A DNA stretch of 64,000 bases from Cohnella abietis (GCF_004295585.1 NZ_AP019400.1:4190001-4254000), one strand, 5' to 3'. Shown: positions 1-8,150, numbered from the stretch's first letter. A program made the numbers and translations. The notes: generated by a model not told the origin, from the letters alone.

Positions 1-88
1 ATCCAAACTTTCTCCAAAAATTTAAGCCACGAGGATTTGATTCCAAGACATCTATTGACACTTTGGCACCGTTAGATACCTTATCCTT
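1..88 (-). pseudogene. GNAT acetyltransferase C-terminal remnant (runs off window)
   Basis: Read on the minus strand, this stretch encodes about 29 residues ending at the window edge, including VLESNPRGLNFWRKFG. That resembles the acetyl-CoA-binding end of GNAT N-acetyltransferases, where an asparagine-containing V-x-x-x-N motif precedes the helix leading to the final K-x-G-F strand. It begins immediately after two consecutive TAG codons that end the amidase and is in the same frame. There is no start codon, ribosome-binding site or N-terminal GNAT portion. I infer a truncated gene left by a deletion that joined it to the amidase 3' end. A GNAT fold match over so short a piece is suggestive only. 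Confidence 0.4.
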
Positions 89-91
89 CTA

Positions 92-835
92 CTAATCAAT
101 TTTCATAGAAAAATAAGACTGAATCCCTTTAACAATAGCCGCAGCCACTTTATCCTTCTGTTGCTCGCTTAGCATGGATGCTTCCTCGCTCGGGTTGGTG
201 AGGAACCCTACCTCAAGCAAAATTGAGGGATTGTTGTTTTGCTTAAGCACCTGCCAGCCTTCCTTTTTTACCCCTCTATCATTAAATCCGGTTGCCTTAA
301 CAAGCTGCTTGTGCACCTCGGCTGCGAGCGGAATGCTTCCTTCGTCATAATAATATGTTTCTGTTCCAGAAATTTTAGGATCTGTGTAGGTGTTTCCGTG
401 AATTGAAATAAAGGTATCCGCATTGAGATCATTTGCTATTCTCGCACGATCGACTAGCTCTACGAAGGTGTCATCCCTCCGTGTCATATACGGTTCGAAC
501 TCGGGGTCCTGCTGAAGCAGATCGAATACTTTTTGTGATATAGCCAGTGTGTAATCACGCTCCAGACTACCACTAACCCCTTCCGCCCCAGGGTCCTTGC
601 CTCCATGTCCTGCATCAATGACCACTTTGTGACGCTCTGATACAGGCTGATTTAATGCCTTACCCTCGACCTTGTTCACTAGAGCTACTGTTTTTTTCGT
701 AGGCACAATAATATTGGCAGAAGTACGAGAAGAAGAAAGTCCATATGCGGATAGAACCACTCCCGCTAATACAACGATTCCTAGCATGTAAGCTGTTTTA
801 CGTTTTTGAAAAGGTGTATTGTTATTCCCGTTCAT
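92..835 (-). CDS. N-acetylmuramoyl-L-alanine amidase (Amidase_3), membrane-anchored
   Basis: This enzyme is predicted to cleave the amide bond between N-acetylmuramic acid and the stem peptide of peptidoglycan. One N-terminal hydrophobic segment (about residues 14-34) anchors it outside the membrane or acts as a signal peptide. The catalytic domain (about 70-243) has the zinc ligands expected of Amidase_3: H77 in DAGHGG, E92, H146 in SIHGN, and the catalytic glutamate in LLEVGF near 208. Its length of 247 aa resembles the sporulation amidase CwlD, but I cannot assign it to that subgroup. It is a single gene, with the lipoprotein gene upstream on the same strand. Two stop codons end it, followed by a GNAT remnant. 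Confidence 0.85.
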   Translation of the reverse strand: MNGNNNTPFQKRKTAYMLGIVVLAGVVLSAYGLSSSRTSANIIVPTKKTVALVNKVEGKALNQPVSERHKVVIDAGHGGKDPGAEGVSGSLERDYTLAISQKVFDLLQQDPEFEPYMTRRDDTFVELVDRARIANDLNADTFISIHGNTYTDPKISGTETYYYDEGSIPLAAEVHKQLVKATGFNDRGVKKEGWQVLKQNNNPSILLEVGFLTNPSEEASMLSEQQKDKVAAAIVKGIQSYFSMKID

Positions 836-958
836 GCTGAGACTCGCCTCCCTGCATCGATTATTAACATCTCTCTATGATACTCTATCATTATAGTACG
901 AGAATATATAAAAAATGAGATAGACTTATATAGAAGTTGTAAAAATGACTAGAATAGC

Positions 959-1705
959 TTACCGCTTCGAGTAGCTGAGTAGTGCCATTACATCTTTACT
1001 GAAGCCGATAATTTCATTTGAGCTCGCATTGATCATTACACAGTATTTAATAGATTTTCTATCCTTGCTTGTATAATACATTTCCACTACACTGCTGCCC
1101 CAGTTGATCATTGTCGGTTCAAAAGTCAGCTCGTCTAACGGATAGCTCCCCTTCTCCTCAACAAAACGATCCGCAACGTCAAAAACCTTCTCCCGTTTCT
1201 CACCCACAGCACTTGGTAGGACGCGCGCTGCTACTGTTTTGGAGATTTTCATAACATCGCCGTCTCTAGCATTCAGAACAATATCGTAAATACTTTTGAG
1301 ATCAGTAGACGAGGTCAGGGTCACATAATAAAGACCACCCGGAATATGATCCAGCTCAGTTTTGTAATCAAAGCTAAGCTGCGGATTTAATTGTTGCTTT
1401 GGAGTAACGTAATGAGCCTCCTGCAATAATTCCTTAAGCTTATTCTGATCGATAGACATCAGCTCAAATTGCAGCTCGTCCATTTTCAAATTCTCGTTAT
1501 AATATTTATTGACCGCATTCAGACTGAGAGTCTTCACACTATCCTGAGAAAGAACACCCTCGTACTCTACTTCATTCGTTTGGTGTTCTTTAGTTATTTT
1601 CTTCTTCATAACCGTATCTTTTGGAAAAGAATTAAACCATCCCTCGCATCCCGTTGCCAGCATCATCAATGCCGCACATAGGGCAACCAAGATTAACCTT
1701 TTCAT
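959..1705 (-). CDS. predicted lipoprotein, unknown function
   Basis: I do not recognise a specific family. The protein begins with a lipoprotein signal peptide: MKR, a hydrophobic stretch, and a lipobox-like LATGC with the cysteine near residue 20, so it should be diacylated and held on the outer face of the membrane. The rest (about 228 aa) is soluble and rich in charged residues, with no transmembrane segment. The start was set at 1705 because the signal peptide begins there and AGGCAGGG lies just upstream; an in-frame extension to 1741 would put 12 charged residues before the signal peptide. The C-terminal half (YYTSKDRKSIKYCVMIN) could be a beta-rich domain. Confidence 0.7.
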   Translation of the reverse strand: MKRLILVALCAALMMLATGCEGWFNSFPKDTVMKKKITKEHQTNEVEYEGVLSQDSVKTLSLNAVNKYYNENLKMDELQFELMSIDQNKLKELLQEAHYVTPKQQLNPQLSFDYKTELDHIPGGLYYVTLTSSTDLKSIYDIVLNARDGDVMKISKTVAARVLPSAVGEKREKVFDVADRFVEEKGSYPLDELTFEPTMINWGSSVVEMYYTSKDRKSIKYCVMINASSNEIIGFSKDVMALLSYSKR

Positions 1706-1737
1706 GGGATTACCCTGCCTTTCGCGGAGGCTTACTC

Positions 1738-1908
1738 TCATTTCCCCCTACTAATCTCATCATCGAGATCAGGAACTTCAATGTACTCCGATACTCTAGT
1801 CTTTAATATATCAATTAATTCATCATCCATGTACTGATATTCATCTGGTATATCAAGCCTTATTAGTCGTTTTTTGCTTATTTCTTGTCCCTGACCAAGT
1901 GTTCTCCC
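1738..1908 (-). pseudogene. C-terminal remnant of a predicted protein tyrosine phosphatase (COG4551-like)
   Basis: On the minus strand an open stretch ends at TGA 1738-1740 and reads about 55 residues, including RLIRLDIPDEYQYMDDELI followed by a charged tail. From memory of the family, the small 'predicted protein tyrosine phosphatase' group ends with a similar L-D-I-P-D-E-Y-x-Y-M-x-x-E-L-I segment. The P-loop (CxxxxxR) N-terminal half is absent: the frame is closed by a TGA upstream and I find no such motif in the neighbouring sequence. It therefore looks like a decayed gene whose 3' end survived just before the lipoprotein start. Confidence 0.45.
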
Positions 1909-2114
1909 TCATTTGCTGAAAAGTATTTATCTATATTAACGATCTTGCCGAGGAAAAAGTTTCCTACTAATAAGCAAGCAAATTGGCGATAAATCATTTA
2001 ATTTTTCAAAAAATAGGAGCAAATCTTCTTCCCAATTTCTACTCCATCCGGTAGAGTGAAAAGAACGTAGCTTCAACAACATTCCACAGTCGACCTGGAG
2101 GTCTTCCCAATCAC

Positions 2115-3362
2115 ATGCAGCATACATCTGAGTTACTTCAAACACAGGAAAGCGTGCATCCGTTCAGCCGTAGGCACCTCATTTTCGCAGCTGCCACGAT
2201 ACTGTACTGGTCTACACTTTATATCTATGTACCAATATTAAGCCCTTATTTACAAGACCGAGGCCTATCCATGGGCTGGATCGGTTTCATTCTTGGCAGC
2301 TATGGTCTAACTCAAGTTATCACTCGTTTGCCACTTGGAATGTATTCCGACGTCATGTCCCGGCGTAAGCCTTTTCTCATTGCAGGCATGATAGCCGGAC
2401 TTATTAGCTGTATTTTCTTTATGTTTCCTGGAACTTGGGGAGGACCGCTCGCGGGACGTCTCATGGCAGGCTTATGTGCGGCTACTTGGGTGCCATTCAC
2501 GGTGCTGTATGCCTCGTACTATCCGACCAACCAAACCCACCAAGCGATGGGTACCTTAAGCTTCCTGACCATATTCGGTCAACTGGCTGGCATGAGCGCA
2601 AGCGGCTGGCTTTCCTCTCTTGGAGGGTGGAATTATGCTTTCCTATGTGGGATTGGAATTGCCGCTGTCGGAACAATTGTAGCTTCGTTTATTTATGAGC
2701 CGAAATCCGTGACGCTCTCTCAAGCAAGCAAACCAAGTGCGGAGAATCTAGTAACGAACACCCAAGCCCCACCCGTTTCCCGACAAAAAACAGTGCTCAA
2801 ACGTGTTCTTCGCTCATCCATGCTATGGAAAGTATCGATCCTTTCCTTATTCGCGCATGGAATTTTGTTCATAACGATGTTTGGCTTTACCCCGCTTCAA
2901 GCAACAGAGCTAGGAGCTAAGGGAGCTCAGCTAACCGGAATCGTCATTGCTTTCATGGTTCCTCACGCCTTAGTTTCGCTATGGACTGGACGTTATCTAG
3001 CTCCTCGTTTCGGAACTCGCAAAATCATGATCATTGGATTTATAGCTGCTACTATTTTTACAGCTGCTATCCCTTTCAGCCCGAATCTATACTGGCTTGC
3101 CGTTACTCAAATTTTTAATGGTGCCGCCCAAGCGCTTTATTTCCCACTTTTACTAAGCCTGGCTATTAGAAACTTTGCTCCAACCGAGAGAGCTACAGCA
3201 ATGGGATTGTACCAAGCCGTCTATTCCATGGGGATGTTCCTTGGTCCTTATATAGCTGGGGCTTTGAACTCGTTCGGCGGATTAAAGATTGGCTTCCTGT
3301 TCGGTTCAGTCTTAGGTTTAATCGCAGCCTTCCTTTCTACAAACAAAGAGCTCGATTCCTAA
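2115..3362 (+). CDS. major facilitator superfamily transporter
   Basis: This 415 aa integral membrane protein has about twelve hydrophobic segments in two bundles of six, separated by a polar loop around residues 195-235. The loop after the second helix has the MFS signature G-x-x-S-D-x-x-x-R-R-K-P (GMYSDVMSRRKP). Transporters of this type export drugs or small metabolites by proton antiport, but the substrate cannot be read from the sequence. The start has TGGAGGT about 13 bases upstream, a little far. It is one of few plus-strand genes here and converges on the ECF transporter genes, with a 75 bp gap holding short TAGATTCAC-like direct repeats. Confidence 0.85.
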   Translation: MQHTSELLQTQESVHPFSRRHLIFAAATILYWSTLYIYVPILSPYLQDRGLSMGWIGFILGSYGLTQVITRLPLGMYSDVMSRRKPFLIAGMIAGLISCIFFMFPGTWGGPLAGRLMAGLCAATWVPFTVLYASYYPTNQTHQAMGTLSFLTIFGQLAGMSASGWLSSLGGWNYAFLCGIGIAAVGTIVASFIYEPKSVTLSQASKPSAENLVTNTQAPPVSRQKTVLKRVLRSSMLWKVSILSLFAHGILFITMFGFTPLQATELGAKGAQLTGIVIAFMVPHALVSLWTGRYLAPRFGTRKIMIIGFIAATIFTAAIPFSPNLYWLAVTQIFNGAAQALYFPLLLSLAIRNFAPTERATAMGLYQAVYSMGMFLGPYIAGALNSFGGLKIGFLFGSVLGLIAAFLSTNKELDS

Positions 3363-3437
3363 GGTGCTGAGATAGATTTAGTTAACTAGATTCACTTAGA
3401 TACATTCACCTAGCTAGATTCCCATGTTTACGCTCCC

Positions 3438-5213
3438 TTATAAATTACGCTTAGTAAACAGCCACAAACCAATTGCTAGAGCCAGGGACATAGCTACAAG
3501 TCCATAGTCCTGCTTCCTCCACTTTAATCGGATAGCGCGAGTCGGTATCACACCATAGCCGACTCCCCGGCTTTCCAGCGCAAGCGCCACTTCATCTCCA
3601 AGTCGAAACAAAGCCAATAGAAAAGGAAGAGATACATCGCGAATCCTTTTGCCTATAGCCAATGGGTTTCGTGCTATTGATTTGCCCCGCGCAAGGAATA
3701 TCCGGACAAAACGCCCCCACAAGCCAAGTAAAACCGGAACGAAACGCATTATTAGTGTAACCGTCAATATAAAGCTCTGCGCCCAGCCTAATGTTGTTCC
3801 CTTAAACGAAATCATTTGTTCCAAGGATCTTCTCAGAGATAAAGGCGTCATTACCAGCGGAATGGCTAAGCCCAACAGTAGAATGAGCATAGTCCGTGTA
3901 AAAGTAAACAAGGTGCCCGTGAACGCTCCCCATTCGATAATGCTTCCACTATTACCGCTCGCTCCCCAAGCAAAAATAGTCGATGTTACAATTGAGAATA
4001 CCGCGTAATTAATAATTAGGCCACGCCAACGTAACAGCGATATTCTCCCCACTATCAAAAGTCCGATTACAACAATCGCACCTACTAGAATAGAAATCCA
4101 ATCCTTAAGAAAGAATAATCCAGTCGATAAAATAACATAAGCAAGCCACACAGATCTAGGATCAAATCCAATCAATCGATGCGCCTTAACCTTGCTAACA
4201 CTTCGTTTTCTTTTTTCCAACTCCACTGAACGGGAATACGGAAGATAAATATCCGATTGCAATGAGGATGTGTTTTCTGAATCCCTTACCTTAATCTGCT
4301 CGGCTACCGCTTCTGCAGGATGCCCCAAAACTTTCTGCTCGGCAGCAGCCTCCACAGGATTCCACACTTTGTCTGAAGCTACTCCACTTCGCCATAATAA
4401 ATGAGCCAGCTCTAGCCATTCCGGAATTTGCATTCCTGTCTCTGCCAGCCATTCAGGATGCATCAGCAGCTGCTCCGGGGTGCACATTCTTACTGACCCA
4501 TCCGCACTAAGCAACAAGGCACAATCAGCCAAAGGCAAAGCCCAGTCAGAGTCATGCGACACAAGTAGAATACCGGACCCGCTCGTTTTCATTTTTAGTA
4601 GCTGTCTTGCAACCGTCTCATGTCCTGCGCCGTCTAGTCCTGACGTTGGCTCATCCAATAGAAACCAAGAGGCAGGCGTCACGAATACTGAAGCTAGCGC
4701 CGATCTACGCCTTTCCCCTCCACTCATGAGATAAGGATCTCGGCTCAACCACGATGAATCCCAACCAACCGCTGCCAACGCGGAATCTATTAGCTCCTCA
4801 CGTTCATTCTCCAAGATGGAATATGGCTTAAGAGAATAGACCAATTCCTCCCTGATGCTACGCGCGAATAAACCTTCCTCCGGCGACTGACAAGCATAGC
4901 TATATTGACGAAGCGCGTTTTCATTTAATCGTAGTTTTCCGAATCGATTTACCCGCCATAACGGCTCCAAGCCATAGCTAATCTGCAAGCCCTCAGGAGA
5001 CCTAAGTCCAGCAAGTTTTTCTAACAATGTCGTTTTTCCCGCTCCATTAGGTCCCATGAGCAATGTAATCTTACCTGGAGCTAGCTCTAATGGCACAGCC
5101 GGGTCTTGATGCTCATCCCCTTCTCCCAAACGCCAGGCGATCCCGTTCACGAGAAGCGGCAAAGCTTGCTTATCATTATTATCTCGTTGTGTTATCCGCT
5201 TCCCTGCTCCCAC
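3438..5213 (-). CDS. ECF transporter ATPase fused to EcfT transmembrane subunit
   Basis: Two normally separate subunits of an energy-coupling-factor transporter are joined in 591 aa. Residues 1 to about 265 are an ABC ATPase: Walker A GPNGAGKTT (54-62), Q-loop in YACQSPEEG, signature LMSGGERRR, Walker B WFLLDEP and H-loop VSHD. After a polar linker (about 265-330) comes an EcfT-like membrane domain with several hydrophobic helices and the two coupling-helix motifs FLARGKS and ALESRG. The start is GTG and overlaps the end of the upstream ATPase gene by 35 bases, so the two are translationally linked. The divergent bioY suggests this is the energising module for biotin uptake. Confidence 0.85.
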   Translation of the reverse strand: MGAGKRITQRDNNDKQALPLLVNGIAWRLGEGDEHQDPAVPLELAPGKITLLMGPNGAGKTTLLEKLAGLRSPEGLQISYGLEPLWRVNRFGKLRLNENALRQYSYACQSPEEGLFARSIREELVYSLKPYSILENEREELIDSALAAVGWDSSWLSRDPYLMSGGERRRSALASVFVTPASWFLLDEPTSGLDGAGHETVARQLLKMKTSGSGILLVSHDSDWALPLADCALLLSADGSVRMCTPEQLLMHPEWLAETGMQIPEWLELAHLLWRSGVASDKVWNPVEAAAEQKVLGHPAEAVAEQIKVRDSENTSSLQSDIYLPYSRSVELEKRKRSVSKVKAHRLIGFDPRSVWLAYVILSTGLFFLKDWISILVGAIVVIGLLIVGRISLLRWRGLIINYAVFSIVTSTIFAWGASGNSGSIIEWGAFTGTLFTFTRTMLILLLGLAIPLVMTPLSLRRSLEQMISFKGTTLGWAQSFILTVTLIMRFVPVLLGLWGRFVRIFLARGKSIARNPLAIGKRIRDVSLPFLLALFRLGDEVALALESRGVGYGVIPTRAIRLKWRKQDYGLVAMSLALAIGLWLFTKRNL

Positions 5214-6048
5214 CGTTCCCCAACACCTTTCGCCACTGCTCCGCCGTCACCGGCAACGGATTACTGAGCTTTCCTAGCCGCCTTAACTCCAGCGCCATCG
5301 CCGCTAGATAAGGAAGTCTTAACCCCACCCTGAGGCAAGGGGATAGTGGAGATAGCTCGTCCTCTTCCCCATACAGAAATTCCTGAACATCCCCGTCGAA
5401 AATAATTCGACCCTCCCCGAGCGCCACGACGCGCGAATCAGGTGCCAATTCATCTAATCGCTGTGTAACCCATACAATCGCCGTTCCCTTGCTATGTAAA
5501 TCCTGTGCCATACGCAGAACAGCATTCCGATTGAATTCGTCTAGCATAGAAGTAACTTCATCTAGAACGAGTAGCTGTGTTTCGCAAGCTGTCGAGGCTG
5601 CAATTGCCGCCATCTGCTGCTGTCCTCCAGATAATCTTTCCCAAGGCTCATCTGCAAATTCAATCAGACCAGCTCTCCTTAATGCTTCCTCTGCCTGCTG
5701 CATAATTAATTCAGACGCAATGCCACGCCATTCCAGGGCAAACAATACTTCCTCCCGGGGTGTTTCTCCGAACAATTGAGCTCTCGGCTGCTGAAGTACA
5801 ATGGGTCCACCTCTATCTCCGGCAAATCCACGTCGGATCTCTCCAGTGATACCCTCTGGATGAAGCCCCGCAACGATTCTGGCCAGCGTGGATTTCCCGC
5901 TGCCATTAACGCCAACAACATTTATCCATTCGCCCGCTACTATCGTTATATTGACCTCTTCAAGGCGAATGGAAGACTCGCCGAGCTCGTTGTGACTATA
6001 TATAGATACATCGCTCAGGACCAGATCATCCGCTGCTTGTCGCTTCAT
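5179..6048 (-). CDS. ECF transporter ATP-binding subunit
   Basis: This is the second ATPase of the ECF module (289 aa). It has Walker A GVNGSGKST (46-54), a Q-loop with the ECF-specific pattern LQQPRAQLFGETPREEVLF, signature LSGGQQQMAA and Walker B LLVLDEVTSMLD. The H-loop position reads WVTQRLDE, so the usual switch histidine is replaced by glutamine, while the fused partner keeps VSHD. The complex may therefore have one standard and one altered ATP site. It is first in a two-gene operon, divergent from bioY across a 100 bp region with a BirA-type operator. Confidence 0.85.
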   Translation of the reverse strand: MKRQAADDLVLSDVSIYSHNELGESSIRLEEVNITIVAGEWINVVGVNGSGKSTLARIVAGLHPEGITGEIRRGFAGDRGGPIVLQQPRAQLFGETPREEVLFALEWRGIASELIMQQAEEALRRAGLIEFADEPWERLSGGQQQMAAIAASTACETQLLVLDEVTSMLDEFNRNAVLRMAQDLHSKGTAIVWVTQRLDELAPDSRVVALGEGRIIFDGDVQEFLYGEEDELSPLSPCLRVGLRLPYLAAMALELRRLGKLSNPLPVTAEQWRKVLGNGGSREADNTTR

Positions 6049-6097
6049 TTTTCAAAATCCCTCTTTTCAATCTGTCGATCTCGTGCTACAATCTCAA

Positions 6098-6130
6098 TTG
6101 TTAACCAAAATCATAAACATAGGTTAACAT
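6098..6130. promoter_or_regulatory. BirA-type biotin operator between ecfA and bioY
   Basis: The inverted repeat TGTTAACC-N15-GGTTAACA is perfect over its eight-base arms. This matches the known BirA operator plan of Gram-positive bacteria (TTAACC/GGTTAA arms about 15 bases apart). It lies 18 bases before bioY and about 50 bases before the divergent ATPase gene, so biotinyl-AMP-loaded BirA could repress one or both promoters. The -35 and -10 elements are not clear by eye. Confidence 0.85.
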
Positions 6131-6148
6131 TCAGGAGGCTTTTTGACA

Positions 6149-6784
6149 ATGTCCAACCCATCAACTGTACCATCTGCTCGAACAGCAACACCGGCCAACC
6201 AATGGATCAAGGGAATTGTGTTCACCGCCCTATTCGGCGCACTATTCATTGCAGGAAGCTTTATCAAGATCAACATAGGCTTTACACCCGTCCCGATTTC
6301 TCTGCAAACTTTCACCATCATGCTTGCAGGCGGATTACTGGGCGCTACTTATGGATTTTGGAGTATATTCATCGTCGTCGCTTTGACGGCAATCGGTCTT
6401 CCGCTCATGAACGGATCAGGCGGAATAGCTCAAATAACCGGACCAACCGGCGGCTTCATATGGATGTTTCCGATATCCGCATTTCTTATCGGCTGGGCAA
6501 GCGATCGAATCTTCGCACAGCGCAAGAAGCTCAATCGCGTGCAACAGCTACTATTGTTATTGAGTGTCTTCGCTTTTGGTGGCTTGCTGCCATTCGTTAC
6601 GGGTGTTCCTTGGCTCGCACATGTCGTAAATAGCGCTAAATATGATACAGTAACAGGAGCCTTAAGAGCAGGATTTTACCCTTACCTTCCAGGTGATTCC
6701 ATTAAGACAGTTGTTGCCACTCTCGTTATTCTCTCTCTGAAGCCTGTACTTCCCACTATACGCCCTAGCAAAAGCAAGAAATAA
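6149..6784 (+). CDS. bioY: BioY, biotin-binding S component of ECF transporter
   Basis: BioY is the membrane substrate-binding subunit that captures biotin for an ECF transporter. The 211 aa product has about six hydrophobic segments and BioY-like motifs: TPVPISLQTFTIMLAGGLLG near the first helices and the glycine-rich ITGPTGGFIWMFP. It ends in a basic tail (RPSKSKK). ATG 6149 is chosen because AGGAGG lies ten bases upstream; an in-frame TTG at 6143 is too close to it. The BirA operator just upstream supports the biotin assignment, and the divergent ATPase genes probably supply its energy-coupling partners. A strong terminator follows. Confidence 0.9.
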   Translation: MSNPSTVPSARTATPANQWIKGIVFTALFGALFIAGSFIKINIGFTPVPISLQTFTIMLAGGLLGATYGFWSIFIVVALTAIGLPLMNGSGGIAQITGPTGGFIWMFPISAFLIGWASDRIFAQRKKLNRVQQLLLLLSVFAFGGLLPFVTGVPWLAHVVNSAKYDTVTGALRAGFYPYLPGDSIKTVVATLVILSLKPVLPTIRPSKSKK

Positions 6785-6797
6785 TATTCATTTTACT

Positions 6798-6834
6798 GGA
6801 TTCCCGTCACTTACGGGAGTCCTTTTTTCTTTTT
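6798..6834 (+). terminator. intrinsic terminator after bioY
   Basis: The arms GGATTCCCGT and ACGGGAGTCC pair with one mismatch around a five-base loop, and an interrupted T run (TTTTTTCTTTTT) follows. It lies 13 bases past the bioY stop. Confidence 0.9.
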
Positions 6835-6977
6835 CAGGACGATGGTACAAACGTGCTTTATGCTCGTTGCATAAGGTAATAGGGTCCCTTCAATATTAAC
6901 AAAATGCTCATCAGCTGCTCTTATTAAGTCATTATATGGCGCTGATTTACTGCCTTAAAGGAGTGTGTCTCATTTCT

Positions 6978-7595
6978 ATGGCTAGCGGAAGGCTAGACCT
7001 ATTTATCGCCAAGCTGCCCATCCATACCGTCGTGCTCACCCTCAATTACTCGGATCCTGCTTCAGAGCTTAATGCCATTCCCCGCAATAGGCAGATTTAC
7101 CTTAAACGCGGTGGACTCAAGCAAGCAATTCAGGTTGAATTCCTGGAAGGACGGGAATGCTTCGCAGACTTCATGGAAATGAATTACACATTAGCACGTC
7201 GATTTAAGCTATACGCGCTTCGCAGATATACTCTCGAATATAATGCTAACGATCAGACACTCACCATTAGTCCTTCACCGCTCAGCGAGACTGTTGCGGT
7301 CATTACACCGAATACATTAAGCCCCAGCGCACTGTCTGTAGGCTATGAGCTGCTCTCCAGACTGGGGATACCTGAGCGCCAAGGTGCTCTTATTAAAGTT
7401 CGTCAAGGTCGAAACGTTGTTCGTACTCGTTTGATAGTCCCTGCCAATTTGTCGGATGATAGGCTCCGGCTTTCTTCCTATTGGTTTCAAAAGTGGAGGC
7501 TGAGAGCGAATCACTCCTATTCCTTACAATTCGACCAGAGAAACTCAACCTTAAGCCTTGCTCCTCATACACCAACCAAGGATGGGCTTAAGTAG
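6978..7595 (+). CDS. unrecognised protein with two copies of a ~75-residue domain
   Basis: I do not recognise the family. From 6978 the protein has 205 residues and seems to be an internal duplication. Copy 1 (about 45-115) ends FKLYALRRYTLEYNANDQTL and copy 2 (about 130-198) ends WRLRANHSYSLQFDQRNSTL; both then read S/A-P. Each copy has a basic start, a hydrophobic strand and this matching end. There is no signal peptide or membrane helix. The spacing of F/W-x-L-x-A-x-x-x-Y-x-L recalls the small N-terminal beta domains of YheC/YheD-type spore-coat proteins, but this is only a resemblance. AAAGGAG is 14 bases before ATG 6978; GTG 6963 and ATG 6936 are alternatives. A strong convergent terminator follows. 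Confidence 0.6.
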   Translation: MASGRLDLFIAKLPIHTVVLTLNYSDPASELNAIPRNRQIYLKRGGLKQAIQVEFLEGRECFADFMEMNYTLARRFKLYALRRYTLEYNANDQTLTISPSPLSETVAVITPNTLSPSALSVGYELLSRLGIPERQGALIKVRQGRNVVRTRLIVPANLSDDRLRLSSYWFQKWRLRANHSYSLQFDQRNSTLSLAPHTPTKDGLK

Positions 7596-7633
7596 AGAAA
7601 GGACCACGCAACCAGCGTGGTCCTTTCTCTTTA
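7595..7633. terminator. bidirectional terminator between the duplicated-domain gene and ricA
   Basis: A perfect 15 bp stem (GAGAAAGGACCACGC with its complement) encloses the loop AACCA. T-rich sequence lies on both exits, stronger on the plus side. It separates two converging genes and can serve both. Confidence 0.9.
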
Positions 7634-7641
7634 TTATGATC

Positions 7642-8112
7642 TTAGTCGCACTCTTCCGGAGCTTCAGCAGGAGTCGCTGCTTCCACGTCGAGCTTCTCCG
7701 CAACTGAATCACGAATGATGGAAACAATTGATTGAAGCAAGTAGTTCACATCTTCTTGGCTTTGCTGGAACTGCTGTACAATCGGAATATTGTCCAATTC
7801 ATCTTGGATAAGATCAATCTCCGCCCCAATTTTATCAACCATGGTTTGGTTTTTGAACGTCTTTTCGAAGGCTACCAGTTCCTTTTGCTTTTTCTTAATG
7901 GTAGTAATAAGTCCCTGAACCTTCTCGTGACCTTGAATAAGCTTCTCCGAGCGTTGATACAAATCTACTTCTTCCGTAGTCGTAATAAGATGAGCCAATT
8001 CCTTAGCGCGTGCTAATATATCCTCACGAACAATCAGCTCCCGATTATCGAATACTGGTACTGAGCAGCCGTCCCCGTGGTTATGATTGTGATCATGTGC
8101 TTCTGCAGACAT
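7642..8112 (-). CDS. ricA: RicA/YmcA, YlbF-family regulator of RNA processing and development
   Basis: RicA acts with RicF and RicT as the 'Y-complex' that, in B. subtilis, carries iron-sulfur clusters and assists RNase Y in mRNA processing, affecting sporulation, competence and biofilm. The body (about 26-140) is the helical YlbF/YmcA domain (AKELAHLITTTEEVDLYQRS, then a long coiled-coil-like region). Its place directly downstream of miaB is the same as in B. subtilis. The first 16 residues carry a His-rich HDHNHNHGDGC stretch that I do not recall from the B. subtilis protein, and the C-terminus ends EECD. Both could bind metal or a cluster. Confidence 0.85.
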   Translation of the reverse strand: MSAEAHDHNHNHGDGCSVPVFDNRELIVREDILARAKELAHLITTTEEVDLYQRSEKLIQGHEKVQGLITTIKKKQKELVAFEKTFKNQTMVDKIGAEIDLIQDELDNIPIVQQFQQSQEDVNYLLQSIVSIIRDSVAEKLDVEAATPAEAPEECD

Positions 8113-8150
8113 TTTATTTTCCTCCTGCTCGATTTGTTCTCGTAATCCGT

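Noticed and set aside
1936..2145. 69-codon minus-strand open frame overlapping the MFS gene start
   Set aside because: It overlaps the ribosome-binding site and start of the transporter gene, has no convincing ribosome-binding site and no recognised similarity; it might be decayed sequence linked to the phosphatase remnant.
5776..6633. 285-codon plus-strand open frame across the ecfA/bioY boundary
   Set aside because: It is antisense to the ATPase and out of frame with bioY, with no domain-like sequence.
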